The notes: generated by a model from the letters alone, not told the origin. A DNA stretch of 23,874 bases from CAYUKK01 sp964445305 (GCA_964445305.1 CAYUKK010000181.1:1-23874), one strand, 5' to 3'; numbered from the stretch's first letter, positions 1 to 7,826 are shown. Program-made: numbers and translations.

Positions 1-555
1 GTCGATGAGGATGGTCCGCCAATCCTTCGTATAGAGGATATTCTGCTGCGTCCTGTCGTCGTTGGCGATGAGGGAATCCCAGGCTCTGGTCAGGTATTTC
101 ATGTCATCGGTCTGCTTGAGGAATTCCTTGGGTATTTCGACCTTCTCGTCCATGATTTTGAGCAGGCTGTACTGGCTGGTCACCCAGAGGGAAAGGGCGC
201 CTCTCTTGCCGTCATACTCCCTTTCGACGACGGGAGGAATCATGTTCAGCCCGATGAGCTTGTCGAGCTCGTAGGCAGCGATTTCGTACTGCCAACCTTC
301 GAGAAAACCATGCATGATGCCGCTGGGGTTTTTCCACACGCCGCTTGCCTCTGTTCCGTTTTTGGCGAGATAAAGGCGGAGTGGCTTGGTTACGCCCTCG
401 CCTATTTCCTGAGCGCGGACGATAGCCGCCGTCTTGAGGAATTCTTCCCAGAAGGGCCTCTGGGCAATCTCTTCGGCCGTGAATTGAGCGTGGGCCGTGC
501 CAGTGAGAAGAAGAGCGGCCAGAAAAATTGGTCCATCCAGAAGTTTTTTATTCAT
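1..555 (-). CDS. Exported HipA/PI3K-fold kinase-like protein, 3' end cut by window edge
   Basis: The open frame runs from an ATG at 555 to the left edge without a stop, so only the first 185 residues are present. Residues 1-23 look like a signal peptide (charged start, hydrophobic core, cleavage near AHA|Q). The rest resembles the atypical kinase fold of HipA and PI3/PI4-kinase relatives: a possible ATP-binding Lys75, a Glu in YEIAAYE (about 91-96), then NDDRTQQN at 165-172, giving a D167...N172 catalytic pair, and Asp185 of an ILID motif at the very edge as the metal ligand. It is a paralogue of the gene at 3223-4032, sharing the pattern GL-x-M-[IV]-P-P-[IV]-V-E-R-E. Exported kinases of this general fold exist, but the substrate here is unknown. 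The start is preceded by a weak purine stretch (AAGGATGG). Family assignment rests on motifs, not on a search. Confidence 0.6.
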   Translation of the reverse strand, partial: MNKKLLDGPIFLAALLLTGTAHAQFTAEEIAQRPFWEEFLKTAAIVRAQEIGEGVTKPLRLYLAKNGTEASGVWKNPSGIMHGFLEGWQYEIAAYELDKLIGLNMIPPVVEREYDGKRGALSLWVTSQYSLLKIMDEKVEIPKEFLKQTDDMKYLTRAWDSLIANDDRTQQNILYTKDWRTILID

Positions 556-598
556 GGGGATCCATCCTTTTCCGAGCTTCCCTCCAACTCTGGTTTTT

Positions 599-627
599 AT
601 GATAAACAGGCATGAGGCAAAAATCAA
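599..627 (-). promoter_or_regulatory. Putative sigma-70 promoter of the left-edge kinase-like gene
   Basis: On the minus strand, TTGATT (627-622) and TATCAT (604-599) are separated by exactly 17 bases. Transcription would start near 592, leaving a leader of about 37 bases before the ATG at 555. The match was found by eye. Confidence 0.45.
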
Positions 628-674
628 CTAAAATTTGACCCCCGACTATTCGAGGATGACAGACCGCCGTCGGA

Positions 675-703
675 TTGACAGGCGCCCCGTTCTGAGATAA
701 ATT
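675..703 (+). promoter_or_regulatory. Putative promoter upstream of the SdiA-regulated-family gene
   Basis: A perfect -35 hexamer, TTGACA, lies at 675-680. The -10 is weaker: TAAATT at 698-703 (17-base spacer) or GATAAA at 696-701 (15-base spacer). The leader to the preferred ATG at 814 would be about 100 bases and would contain the repeated GCCAAAGG boxes. Confidence 0.35.
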
Positions 704-710
704 CCCTTTT

Positions 711-769
711 CCTTTGGCGGGTATGATTTTTTTCCTTTCGCCAAAGGGTTCAATATTTTGTGCCAAAGG
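711..769. repeat. Three copies of the box GCCAAAGG, one inverted and two direct
   Basis: CCTTTGGC at 711-718 is the reverse complement of GCCAAAGG, which occurs at 740-747 and again at 762-769. The first two form a 9-base perfect inverted repeat (711-719 with 739-747) around a 19-base loop. The two direct copies are 22 bases apart, about two helical turns. They lie in the leader of the gene starting at 814 and in the divergent spacer with the gene starting at 555. An operator cluster or an RNA hairpin are both possible; no U-tract follows, so an intrinsic terminator is unlikely. Confidence 0.45.
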
Positions 770-813
770 AAGAGAGCCGAAGCCGAGGAATGTTTTCCAA
801 GCAGAGGAAAAAG

Positions 814-1659
814 ATGAAAAGAACCGCGGTCATCGCTTGTTTTTGTCTGACTCTGTTTTTTTCCTTTTGTGCCCGGTCGAAGCATGAGCCGACTATCCGC
901 TTTCCTTACCAGTGGCTCGATGTCCAGGGTTTCGGCGGCGATATCGACAAGCAGCAGATTCCTGAGCCATCGGGCCTCTGCTACCATCCGCTGCGGAAAA
1001 CGCTCTTTGTCGTCAGCGACGAGGGTTTTGTTTTCGAGATTCAGAGAGACGGCACTCCGAAATCGAACTGGGAAATCAGGGGTGATCTGGAAGGAATCAC
1101 GGTTAATCCCCGGACGGGGCTCCTCTACATCGCTGTTGAAGGAGATGACTGCATCCTCGAGTTTGACCCGGACGAAGGACAGGTGAGGCGGAGATTCCCC
1201 ATCAACCGGGAATTCCGCGGCGACCCCGATTTTCTCCAGAAACAGAGGGAAAGCTACGATAACGGAATCGAATCCATCGCCTTCGTCCCGGACGAAAATC
1301 ATCCTGAGGGCGGAACTTTTTATGTCGGCAACCAGTGGGATCCACCCTGCATCATGGAGGTCCTCGTTCCTCTCCAGTCCGCCCAAGGCGAGGAAGCGGA
1401 GGCAAAAATTGTCCGGGTCTTGCCTTTCCGGATGGATGACCCGGCGGGGATGTACTATGACTTCAAGACGGGGCGGCTGAATATTGTCAGCGATGCCGAC
1501 AACATCTTTGTCGAGATAACCTTAGAAGGCAAGCTTATCCGAGAATACGCTTTCCTGGGCGACAACCAGGAGGGAATCGGCCTCGATGAGGAAGGCTACC
1601 TATACATCGCTCAGGATACGGGCGGAATCCTCAAAGTCAAGGACCTGCGCAAGCGCTGA
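814..1659 (+). CDS. Exported SdiA-regulated-family beta-propeller protein
   Basis: This 281-residue protein has an N-terminal hydrophobic segment ending in a Cys (about residue 19), so it is a secreted protein or possible lipoprotein, although the residue before the Cys is Phe and the lipobox is not canonical. The body repeats short beta-propeller blades typical of the SdiA-regulated / esterase-like-phytase family: EPSGLCYHP, LFVVSDEG, LEGITVNP, LYIAVEGD, IESIAFVP, FYVGNQ, EGIGLDEEGYLYIAQD. The molecular function of this family is poorly defined. The ATG at 814 is chosen because AGAGG lies 6 bases upstream (803-807) and the signal peptide then starts with MKR. Upstream in-frame GTG (760) and ATG (790) starts would add a polar extension before the signal. 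It converges on the NTT-like carrier gene that ends at 1829. Confidence 0.7.
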   Translation: MKRTAVIACFCLTLFFSFCARSKHEPTIRFPYQWLDVQGFGGDIDKQQIPEPSGLCYHPLRKTLFVVSDEGFVFEIQRDGTPKSNWEIRGDLEGITVNPRTGLLYIAVEGDDCILEFDPDEGQVRRRFPINREFRGDPDFLQKQRESYDNGIESIAFVPDENHPEGGTFYVGNQWDPPCIMEVLVPLQSAQGEEAEAKIVRVLPFRMDDPAGMYYDFKTGRLNIVSDADNIFVEITLEGKLIREYAFLGDNQEGIGLDEEGYLYIAQDTGGILKVKDLRKR

Positions 1660-1693
1660 GATTTCCTGGCGACACTATACAAGCAATAATGGT

Positions 1694-1745
1694 TCAGGGA
1701 TGCCACGTAGAGTGGCCTTGATGCCGCCCAAACCGACATCCCTGA
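1694..1745. repeat. Nested inverted repeat between convergent genes
   Basis: TCAGGGATG at 1694-1702 is perfectly complementary to CATCCCTGA at 1737-1745. Inside it, GCCAC (1702-1706) pairs with GTGGC (1712-1716) around a 5-base loop. It lies in the 169-base gap (1660-1828) between two convergent genes, followed by a GC-rich tract. It could be a degenerate terminator, a REP-like element or a small RNA. No poly-T tract follows on either strand. Confidence 0.35.
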
Positions 1746-1828
1746 CGTCCCGCTGCCTCGGTTACATCCCCCCGCCTTTCCTTCCCCGTCGAGGAGGGGC
1801 GTGTCCAAAATAACCGAATGGACAAGAG

Positions 1829-3196
1829 TTAGGGGGCACTTTTTCCTTGGGGCATGAGCATTTTTTTTCTTTTGTACTCGCGGATGATGAGGATGGTGAG
1901 GAAAATCCAGACGAGGATGCAGGCGACATTGATCACGGCAAACCCCTCGATCGAAAGGGCCAGGAAGGTCGTTCCCACCCAGACTGCAATCGCCTGAACG
2001 GCGTCTCCAGCCCGAACAAAGAAAGTCTCGGTGGCCATCTGGGCCTTATACTTTTCGTCTCTCCGGGTGATCAAGAAAAGAGCTGCCCGAGTCGTCCGCA
2101 TGAGCGAATAATCGGTGGCATTTTCAAGCGCTTTGATCCACTTGAGGAAAAGGAGCGAAGCGCCGAAGGTAACGTAGCCGTAACCACCCAGGGCGATCAT
2201 CGGCAGGAAAAGAAGGGCACCGCTGATCCCGACGTAGCGGAAAATCCGGGAAACAAGAAAAAGCTGGATGAGCATGGTCAGCAGGTTCGTCAAGCCCTGA
2301 TAGCCGGCAAAGGCTGAAGAGATGTAGTTCTGGAGGTCGATGCTTCCCGTGGCCACAGCCCCGAGCGCCCGCAGAGCCGCGCCACGCTGGAGGTCGCTGA
2401 ACATGTACTCTCCCAGGGAGTTGATAAAATTGTAGAGCCCGATGACGCAGGCGATGAGAAAAAGATACCGGCTCTGGAAGACGAGGCGGAAGCCGCCGCT
2501 CTTGGCCAGGGGCTGCTCTTTGGTTCTTGTTTCTGGCTGTTGACCCGTCGTCAAGAGGAGCTGGCGAGCTTCCTTGAGGTCTCTCTTGTGAATGGCCCAG
2601 GTGAGGAGGATGCAGAGGACAAGAATTGTCGAGGTGACGAGCATCATGCCGTAAGAGCCAAAGTGGGGGACGAGCCTTCTGGCCACAATCGGGCCGACCA
2701 CACCCCCGAGAGTCGCGCCGAAGGCAATCATGGGGAAGAGCCGCTTGCCCGCCTCCTCCGAATAGATGTCATTGGCAAAGCCCCAGAACTGAGCGGGAAT
2801 GAACCAGTTGTACATCCCGATCCAGATAAAAAAAACGATGCCCATGACAGCGACGCTCACGCCAGCCCAATGCATGATGTTGAAGAGAACCAGGTTGGAA
2901 ATACAGAAAAGCGTCGCGTAAGTGATGAGAAGGTGCCTGGGGTAGCGGGAAGCAATTCCGGCGAACGCCTTGACGACAAAGATGAGGAGGATGGCCTGGG
3001 GAATAGCCAGATAGCTCTTGATGGTGGCGGGATGGGCGGCCAGGAGGAGTCCTTCCCGAACCGGCTTGATTTGATAGTAGCCGAACATGATGAAAAAACT
3101 GTTCAGGAACAGAAGGGAAGCCTTGGTTACCTCCCCCCGCCGGATGTCGGTAAATAGCCTGAGGAAGCGATGAAACAGGGGGTCGGGTTGCGCCAT
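1829..3196 (-). CDS. NTT/Tlc-like MFS membrane carrier without HEAT tail
   Basis: This 455-residue polytopic membrane protein has roughly 11-12 hydrophobic segments. The first helix carries YYQIKPVREGLLL, matching IKPIRN and VKPAKE in the two larger carriers at 10254 and 12743. The PAQFWGFANDIYSEEAGKRL segment matches their T-Q-F-W-x-x-V-N-D-x-F-x-P-R-E-A-K-R. These features suggest the MFS-related ATP/ADP translocase (nucleotide transporter) superfamily, but the transported substrate cannot be read from sequence. ATG 3196 is chosen because AAGGAGG lies just upstream; an in-frame TTG at 3226 overlapping the preceding stop lacks such a site. It is the last gene of a minus-strand operon, 26 bases after the kinase-like gene. 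Its short C-terminus is basic (KRKK) with no HEAT extension. Confidence 0.75.
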   Translation of the reverse strand: MAQPDPLFHRFLRLFTDIRRGEVTKASLLFLNSFFIMFGYYQIKPVREGLLLAAHPATIKSYLAIPQAILLIFVVKAFAGIASRYPRHLLITYATLFCISNLVLFNIMHWAGVSVAVMGIVFFIWIGMYNWFIPAQFWGFANDIYSEEAGKRLFPMIAFGATLGGVVGPIVARRLVPHFGSYGMMLVTSTILVLCILLTWAIHKRDLKEARQLLLTTGQQPETRTKEQPLAKSGGFRLVFQSRYLFLIACVIGLYNFINSLGEYMFSDLQRGAALRALGAVATGSIDLQNYISSAFAGYQGLTNLLTMLIQLFLVSRIFRYVGISGALLFLPMIALGGYGYVTFGASLLFLKWIKALENATDYSLMRTTRAALFLITRRDEKYKAQMATETFFVRAGDAVQAIAVWVGTTFLALSIEGFAVINVACILVWIFLTILIIREYKRKKMLMPQGKSAP

Positions 3197-3222
3197 TTTT
3201 CCTCCTTGCGACGAATCGGTTT

Positions 3223-4032
3223 TCAAAAAAGCACAGCCTCGACGCCCTTTTCTTCGATCAATTTCTGGATTTTCTCAAGGATGAGCTTTTTCCTCTGGAG
3301 AAAAGCTTTGCGTTCCGCCTTGTTCAGGTAGGGCGTCACGGCAGAGGCAAGAGTCTCGTCCTTTATTTGTCCAAGGCCTTGGTAAAGTTTTTTCGAACAG
3401 CGCTCAATCTCACAGCCTGGAAGGAGCTCCGGAGACGGCTCGAAAGCTTCGGAGAAATCCACTCGCCAGACGGCCCAGGTCTCGGTGTGGATCCAGATGT
3501 CATCGGCATCCAGGCAAACATCGTAAACGAGGTTTTCGAAGACGCGAATTTCTTCCAGCGCATCGGCGAAGCTCTTGGCATCGGGCGGCTCGATTTTCTT
3601 CCTCTGCCGGTCTTTTTCTTTCAAGCAGTTTTCAAGAAAAAGCTGGAGCGACCCTTTCCGGCCGCTGACCTCCCTTTCGACGATGGGCGGGACCATTTGC
3701 AGGCCCAGGAGTTTGGCGATTGCATAAGCGGCCAGCTCGTACTTATAACTGTCTGGAGTGGGATGGGGACGGCGGCTGTCGACATGCTTGAAAATGGCTC
3801 TCTGCCTCCTCGTGCCATCATCAAGGGTAATGATCCAGGGTGCTGTTCGGCCGCCGACCTGATTCCTGTCGACTTCGACAACCCGCGCCTGACGAAGAAA
3901 AATCTCCTGCTCTTCCTGCTCCCTCAATTGTCCACCGGCCAATTTCAAACCCAGCCCACTTGCCAAGCAGGAAGCAACGGCAGTTAAGGTGAGAAGCATG
4001 GGCGTTTTCGAAGGTCTTTTCCGGAGTCTCAT
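3223..4032 (-). CDS. Membrane-anchored kinase-like protein with degenerate catalytic loop
   Basis: This 269-residue protein starts at an ATG preceded by GGGGAAG and has a basic N-terminus followed by one hydrophobic segment (about 11-33), probably a signal anchor. Residues 45-121 align with the left-edge kinase-like protein. Shared features are FLRQA, Lys82 in the AIFK strand, Glu99 in YKYELAAY, and GLQMVPPIVERE. The metal-binding Asp appears kept (Asp192 in VDFSEAF), but the loop that reads NDDRTQQN in the paralogue is here YDVCLDADDIW, with no Arg and no Asn. It may be an inactive or altered kinase. Its first 212 bases overlap the tail of the metallophosphatase gene in another frame. The homology above supports this frame as the truly coding one there. 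The C-terminal 60 residues are charged and helical. Confidence 0.6.
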   Translation of the reverse strand: MRLRKRPSKTPMLLTLTAVASCLASGLGLKLAGGQLREQEEQEIFLRQARVVEVDRNQVGGRTAPWIITLDDGTRRQRAIFKHVDSRRPHPTPDSYKYELAAYAIAKLLGLQMVPPIVEREVSGRKGSLQLFLENCLKEKDRQRKKIEPPDAKSFADALEEIRVFENLVYDVCLDADDIWIHTETWAVWRVDFSEAFEPSPELLPGCEIERCSKKLYQGLGQIKDETLASAVTPYLNKAERKAFLQRKKLILEKIQKLIEEKGVEAVLF

Positions 4033-5077
4033 GGTCTTCCCCCCAAATAAAAAATTCGCCGCCCTCGATGATGAGGGCTCTCAAAGGGCCGCCGTAAGCT
4101 CGGGAGATTCCCGTATCGATAACCCAGACCTTGCCGCCGAAGCGTCTCATGGATTCCAGCGTGGCGGCTATCCGAGGCGTGTGGGCGATGACCATATGCT
4201 CGGCTCCCAGGTTGGCCAGGATCCTGTCCACCTCCTCGGCCATGTCTTCTTCGGGGACTGAGGCAAGTTCTCTATACCAGAGAGGACCGTCCTCCCGATA
4301 GACGACCTGAGGCCTCGATATGTTCGGCAGCTGCCTCATCTCGTCAGCCCGGGCGAGATCACTGAGCTCCAGCCGAAGCTGCTGGTTGATGTCCTCGATT
4401 TTCCATTTGGAAAATTTTTCGCTAATACCACCGTGAACGAAAACGATGCCGTTAATCTTGATGACCGCATTCTTCTGGAGAAGCCAGGAGCCATAGGTCC
4501 GGCGGAAGTTAGACAGGTATTGACGCTGGGCGCTCGAGTCCCGGCGCAGCTCATCCCAGAACTGGCTGATCAGCCTTTCCGGCTGATCGTTGTTAGCCCT
4601 GGATTGAGCGGCCATGATGATTTTGCGGAGTTCTTTTTCCTTCCGCTCGCGGTAGGTCGGGGGCAGGAAAGAAATGAATTGGTCGACGGTGACATAATCC
4701 GGGTAGCGGAAGGCAACGCCCGTGATGTTCATTTCTTCATGATTGCCGAGAAGAACATGAACCTTGCCGCCCACCCGCTCTGCCTCTTTTTCCAGCTCCT
4801 TCAGAAGGTCGAAGATTTTGCGGGCGTCCGGGCCGCGGTCCAGGATGTCGCCGACCTGGACGAAATGGGCTTTTCCTGCCTGCCAGTGCAAAGCTTCGTC
4901 GACAACACCCGTGCCTTTGAGGATTTTAACGAAATTTTCGTAATCGCCGTGGATGTCGCCCACAGCGATAATTTTCTCGACGCCCGTCCACTGGCAGGGG
5001 ATGGAAGCAGCAGGAAGGAGGGAGGGGACAAGCAGAGAGAAGAAAGCCGCCGCGAGCAATAAGCCGCCTTTTCTCAT
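3821..5077 (-). CDS. Exported PPP-family metallophosphatase (Shelph-like)
   Basis: This 418-residue protein has a clear signal peptide (about 1-25, ending near PAAS). It carries the full PPP phosphoesterase signature in order: GDIHGDY, GDILDRG, LLGNHEEMN, FVHGGIS, and the late His in IAHTP. These bind two metal ions and would hydrolyse phosphomonoesters or phosphoproteins outside the cytoplasm; bacterial homologues are often called Shewanella-like phosphatases. ATG 5077 is preferred over 5116 because it gives the clean signal peptide and because the predicted transcript starts near 5115. The conserved domain finishes around residue 348 (ALIIEGGEFFIWGE). The remaining 70 or so residues are Ser/Gly/Arg-rich and lie wholly inside the next gene in another frame, so the stop is probably a read-through one. 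Confidence 0.8.
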   Translation of the reverse strand: MRKGGLLLAAAFFSLLVPSLLPAASIPCQWTGVEKIIAVGDIHGDYENFVKILKGTGVVDEALHWQAGKAHFVQVGDILDRGPDARKIFDLLKELEKEAERVGGKVHVLLGNHEEMNITGVAFRYPDYVTVDQFISFLPPTYRERKEKELRKIIMAAQSRANNDQPERLISQFWDELRRDSSAQRQYLSNFRRTYGSWLLQKNAVIKINGIVFVHGGISEKFSKWKIEDINQQLRLELSDLARADEMRQLPNISRPQVVYREDGPLWYRELASVPEEDMAEEVDRILANLGAEHMVIAHTPRIAATLESMRRFGGKVWVIDTGISRAYGGPLRALIIEGGEFFIWGEDHETPEKTFENAHASHLNCRCFLLGKWAGFEIGRWTIEGAGRAGDFSSSGAGCRSRQESGRRPNSTLDHYP

Positions 5078-5121
5078 TCTTTTCTCTCTTGTCCCTTCCT
5101 TGGTCGCGGACCTCATCCATC

Positions 5122-5149
5122 ATAGTAGCTAAAAAGGCAATAAAGTCAA
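5122..5149 (-). promoter_or_regulatory. Putative promoter of the phosphatase / kinase-like / carrier operon
   Basis: On the minus strand, TTGACT (5149-5144) and TACTAT (5127-5122) are spaced by 16 bases. Transcription would start near 5115, 38 bases before the ATG at 5077. This argues against use of the in-frame ATG at 5116. Confidence 0.45.
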
Positions 5150-5264
5150 ATGGAGTCGAAGGAGCAAAACCTTAGGGGGTTCAGCTCGTCCGATCTCAGA
5201 TACACTCCTCGCGCCCCCCAAAAATTTGCTGCTTCCCGATGGACGCCGAAAGATAGGAATAAAA

Positions 5265-5293
5265 TTGAATGTGGTGGCCATATCGGCTATATA
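5265..5293 (+). promoter_or_regulatory. Putative sigma-70 promoter of the S9 peptidase gene
   Basis: TTGAAT (5265-5270) and TATATA (5288-5293) are spaced by 17 bases. The predicted start near 5300 leaves a short leader with the ribosome site GGAGAAAAGGA ahead of the ATG at 5328. With the promoter at 5122-5149 it makes the 250-base gap a divergent promoter region. Confidence 0.5.
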
Positions 5294-5327
5294 TATTGGA
5301 GAAGAACTTCGATGAGGAGAAAAGGAA

Positions 5328-7727
5328 ATGAAAAAGTTTGTGGTCTTGTTCATTATCTTGGCTGTCTTGGGCTCGGGCAGTACAGGCGAGACTCAGGAAG
5401 TCTATAAGAAACCACCCCAGGAAGTTGTGGCCATCCTCGACGCGCCGCCTTTCCCGAGAGCCCTCACCAGTCCGACCGGCGATAAGATTCTGCTGGTCGA
5501 TTATGAAACCATGCCCTCCCTCTCTTACCTGGCTCAACCGCTGCTTCGGCTGGCCGGCATAAGGATAACTCCCCAAAATAACAGCCGCCAGCAGACGACT
5601 TTCTATACGGGGTTGACACTCGTCTCGATCAAGGATGCTTCATCCAGCCGGATTGCTTTACCCGAGAACATAAAGATGAGCTTTCCTGAATGGTCTCCGG
5701 ATGGGCAATGGATCGCTTTCAACCGCTATCTTGAAGACGGAACGGAGCTCTGGGCCCTCGAGGTGAAAAGTGGGCGGGCGCGCCAGCTCACCCCGGCCAG
5801 GATAAACGCTGTGCTGGGCGATGGGTTTACTTGGCTACCCGACGGCCAGCGACTTCTGGTTAACCTTATTCCCGACGGACGTGGCCATCCACCCCAGCCG
5901 CCTCTTCTCCCTGTCGGGCCCAACATCCAGGAGACTGCGGGCAAATTTTCCAAGGTTTGGACGTACCAGGACCTCCTCAAAAATCCTTACGATGAGGAGC
6001 TGTTCGAGTATTACGTCACTTCCCAGCTGGCGGAAATTGACCTTCCGACGGGCGTCACCAAAAAAATCGGCCAGCCTGGCCTCTTCCTCATAAATTCCCC
6101 CTCCCCGGATGGCAATTATCTCCTCATCCTCCGGCTCAAGAGACCATTCTCGTTCAGCGTTCCTTTTTGGAGCTTTTCCCGTTCGCTCGAGGTCTGGACG
6201 AGGGATGGCGCTCTCGTTCGCCTTGTGGCTGATCTCCCTGTGGCTGATGAGGTTCCCATCAACGGTGTAGAAAAGGGTCCGCGGTCAGCCCGCTGGCAGC
6301 CTCTCCAGCCCGCTACTCTCATCTGGGTGGAAGCCCTGGACGAGGGAAATCCTGAAGTTGACGTTCCGTTTCGAGATGGGTTGTGGGCTTTGGAATCGCC
6401 CTTCCAGGGAGAGCCGAGGGAGGTCGGGAAGACACCGGAGCGCTTTGCCGGCCTAACCTGGTTGGGTCAGGAAGGGTTAGCCCTGGTCACTGACTTCAGC
6501 TGGAAAAAGCAGTGGCGAACGACTTTCCTCTTTGATTTGAGCCATCCGGAAACGCCGGCCCGCAAAATCTTCGATTTGAGCGCTCGCGACCAGTACCATG
6601 ACCCCGGCCGACCCGTTACGATTGTCACTCCGACCGGCGAGCGCATCGCCCTTCAGGACAAGGACTGGATCTACCTGGCTGGAAGCGGCGCCAGTCCGGA
6701 AGGGGACCGTCCCTTTTTGGACAGGATGAACATCAAGACGCTGGCCAAGACGCGGCTCTTCCACTGCCCTGCTGGCCGCTACGAGGAATTCGTTGATTTT
6801 GCCCTCAATTCAAGGGACAAAATCCTCATCAGCTCAGAATCCAAGACTGAGCCCCCGAACTATTATCTTCTCCACCTCAAATCGGGAAGGCGGCTGGCCC
6901 TCACCAGTTTTAAAGACCCTGCGCCCGAGCTCACGGGGATGAAGAAAGAGCTCATCAAGTACAAGAGGCCGGACGGCGTCGAGCTCTCTGGCACTCTCTA
7001 CCTCCCGCCAGGCTATAAGCCGGGAGAGAAGTTGCCGGCTGTCGTCTGGGCCTATCCCCTGGAATACGCCGACCCAAGAGTGGCCGGCCAGGTGAGGGGT
7101 TCCCCGCACCGTTTTACTTTCTTTCGCGGCACGTCCCAACTCTTCTTCCTCACCCAGGGTTATGTGGTTCTTGATAACGCTCAGATGCCAGTCGTCGGGG
7201 ATCCCAAGACAGTTAACGATACTTTTATCGACCAGGTCGTGGCCAACGCCAAGGCCGCTATCGATACCCTTGTCGCTCTGGGTGTCGCCGACCCGCGCCG
7301 GGTGGGTGTGGGTGGTCATAGTTATGGTGCCTTCATGACGGCCAACCTGCTCGCTCATTCGGACCTCTTCGCCGCCGGCATTGCCCGCAGCGGCGCTTAT
7401 AACCGAACGCTGACGCCGTTCGGGTTCCAGAGTGAACGCCGGACGCTCTGGGAAGCGCCCGAGCTCTATCTCAAGGTCTCTCCCTTTATGTATGCCCATA
7501 AAATCAACGAGCCAATCCTTCTCATCCACGGCGAAGCGGACAACAATGCCGGGACATTCCCCATCCAATCCGAACGCCTCTTTCACGCTCTCCGGGGCCA
7601 CGGCGCGACAGCTCGGCTCGTCCTCCTTCCCTTCGAGAGCCATGGCTATGTGGCCAGGGAATCTGTGCTTCATGTCCTCGCCGAGATGTTCGAATGGTTC
7701 GATAAGTATGTCAAGGGGAAGCAGTGA
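5328..7727 (+). CDS. Secreted S9-family serine peptidase, glutamyl-endopeptidase-like (S9D)
   Basis: This 799-residue protein has a signal peptide (about 1-20), a long beta-propeller region (about 35-530) with blades such as PEWSPDGQWIAF, and a C-terminal alpha/beta-hydrolase domain (about 540-799). The catalytic triad is visible: Ser665 in GGHSYGAF, Asp738 in HGEADNNAG, and His772 in FESHGY. The block RSGAYNRTLTPFGFQSER and the sequence after it fit the S9D subgroup, which cleaves after Glu in plants and bacteria, though specificity is inferred. Length matches the family. The start follows a good ribosome site and a likely promoter. The protein probably works in the periplasm or outside the cell on peptides. 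It appears monocistronic, since a separate promoter can be drawn before the next gene. Confidence 0.9.
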   Translation: MKKFVVLFIILAVLGSGSTGETQEVYKKPPQEVVAILDAPPFPRALTSPTGDKILLVDYETMPSLSYLAQPLLRLAGIRITPQNNSRQQTTFYTGLTLVSIKDASSSRIALPENIKMSFPEWSPDGQWIAFNRYLEDGTELWALEVKSGRARQLTPARINAVLGDGFTWLPDGQRLLVNLIPDGRGHPPQPPLLPVGPNIQETAGKFSKVWTYQDLLKNPYDEELFEYYVTSQLAEIDLPTGVTKKIGQPGLFLINSPSPDGNYLLILRLKRPFSFSVPFWSFSRSLEVWTRDGALVRLVADLPVADEVPINGVEKGPRSARWQPLQPATLIWVEALDEGNPEVDVPFRDGLWALESPFQGEPREVGKTPERFAGLTWLGQEGLALVTDFSWKKQWRTTFLFDLSHPETPARKIFDLSARDQYHDPGRPVTIVTPTGERIALQDKDWIYLAGSGASPEGDRPFLDRMNIKTLAKTRLFHCPAGRYEEFVDFALNSRDKILISSESKTEPPNYYLLHLKSGRRLALTSFKDPAPELTGMKKELIKYKRPDGVELSGTLYLPPGYKPGEKLPAVVWAYPLEYADPRVAGQVRGSPHRFTFFRGTSQLFFLTQGYVVLDNAQMPVVGDPKTVNDTFIDQVVANAKAAIDTLVALGVADPRRVGVGGHSYGAFMTANLLAHSDLFAAGIARSGAYNRTLTPFGFQSERRTLWEAPELYLKVSPFMYAHKINEPILLIHGEADNNAGTFPIQSERLFHALRGHGATARLVLLPFESHGYVARESVLHVLAEMFEWFDKYVKGKQ

Positions 7728-7756
7728 GCGCTCGGGCCCGGCTTGACGTCGCCTTG

Positions 7757-7785
7757 TTGACTATAGATTGTTCCATTGGTATCCT
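7757..7785 (+). promoter_or_regulatory. Putative promoter of the ABM-fold gene
   Basis: TTGACT (7757-7762) and TATCCT (7780-7785) are spaced by 17 bases, about 40 bases upstream of the ATG at 7827. Confidence 0.4.
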
Positions 7786-7826
7786 TCTCTTGGCCGGAGA
7801 AACGCAGGAAAAAGGAGGGAGAGGAT

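Noticed and set aside
711..747. Hairpin as a rho-independent terminator
   Set aside because: The 9-base stem is real but no T-run follows on either strand, and it lies upstream of both divergent genes rather than at a gene end.
548..766. 72-codon open frame in the gap between the two divergent genes
   Set aside because: No ribosome site, no homology recognised, and it overlaps the promoter elements and the start of the kinase-like gene in another frame.
646..1386. 246-codon open frame on the minus strand
   Set aside because: It is antisense to the SdiA-regulated-family gene, with no motif, and covers a likely promoter for the plus-strand gene.
6834..7673. 279-codon open frame on the minus strand
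   Set aside because: It is antisense to the catalytic domain of the S9 peptidase, whose triad is intact on the plus strand.
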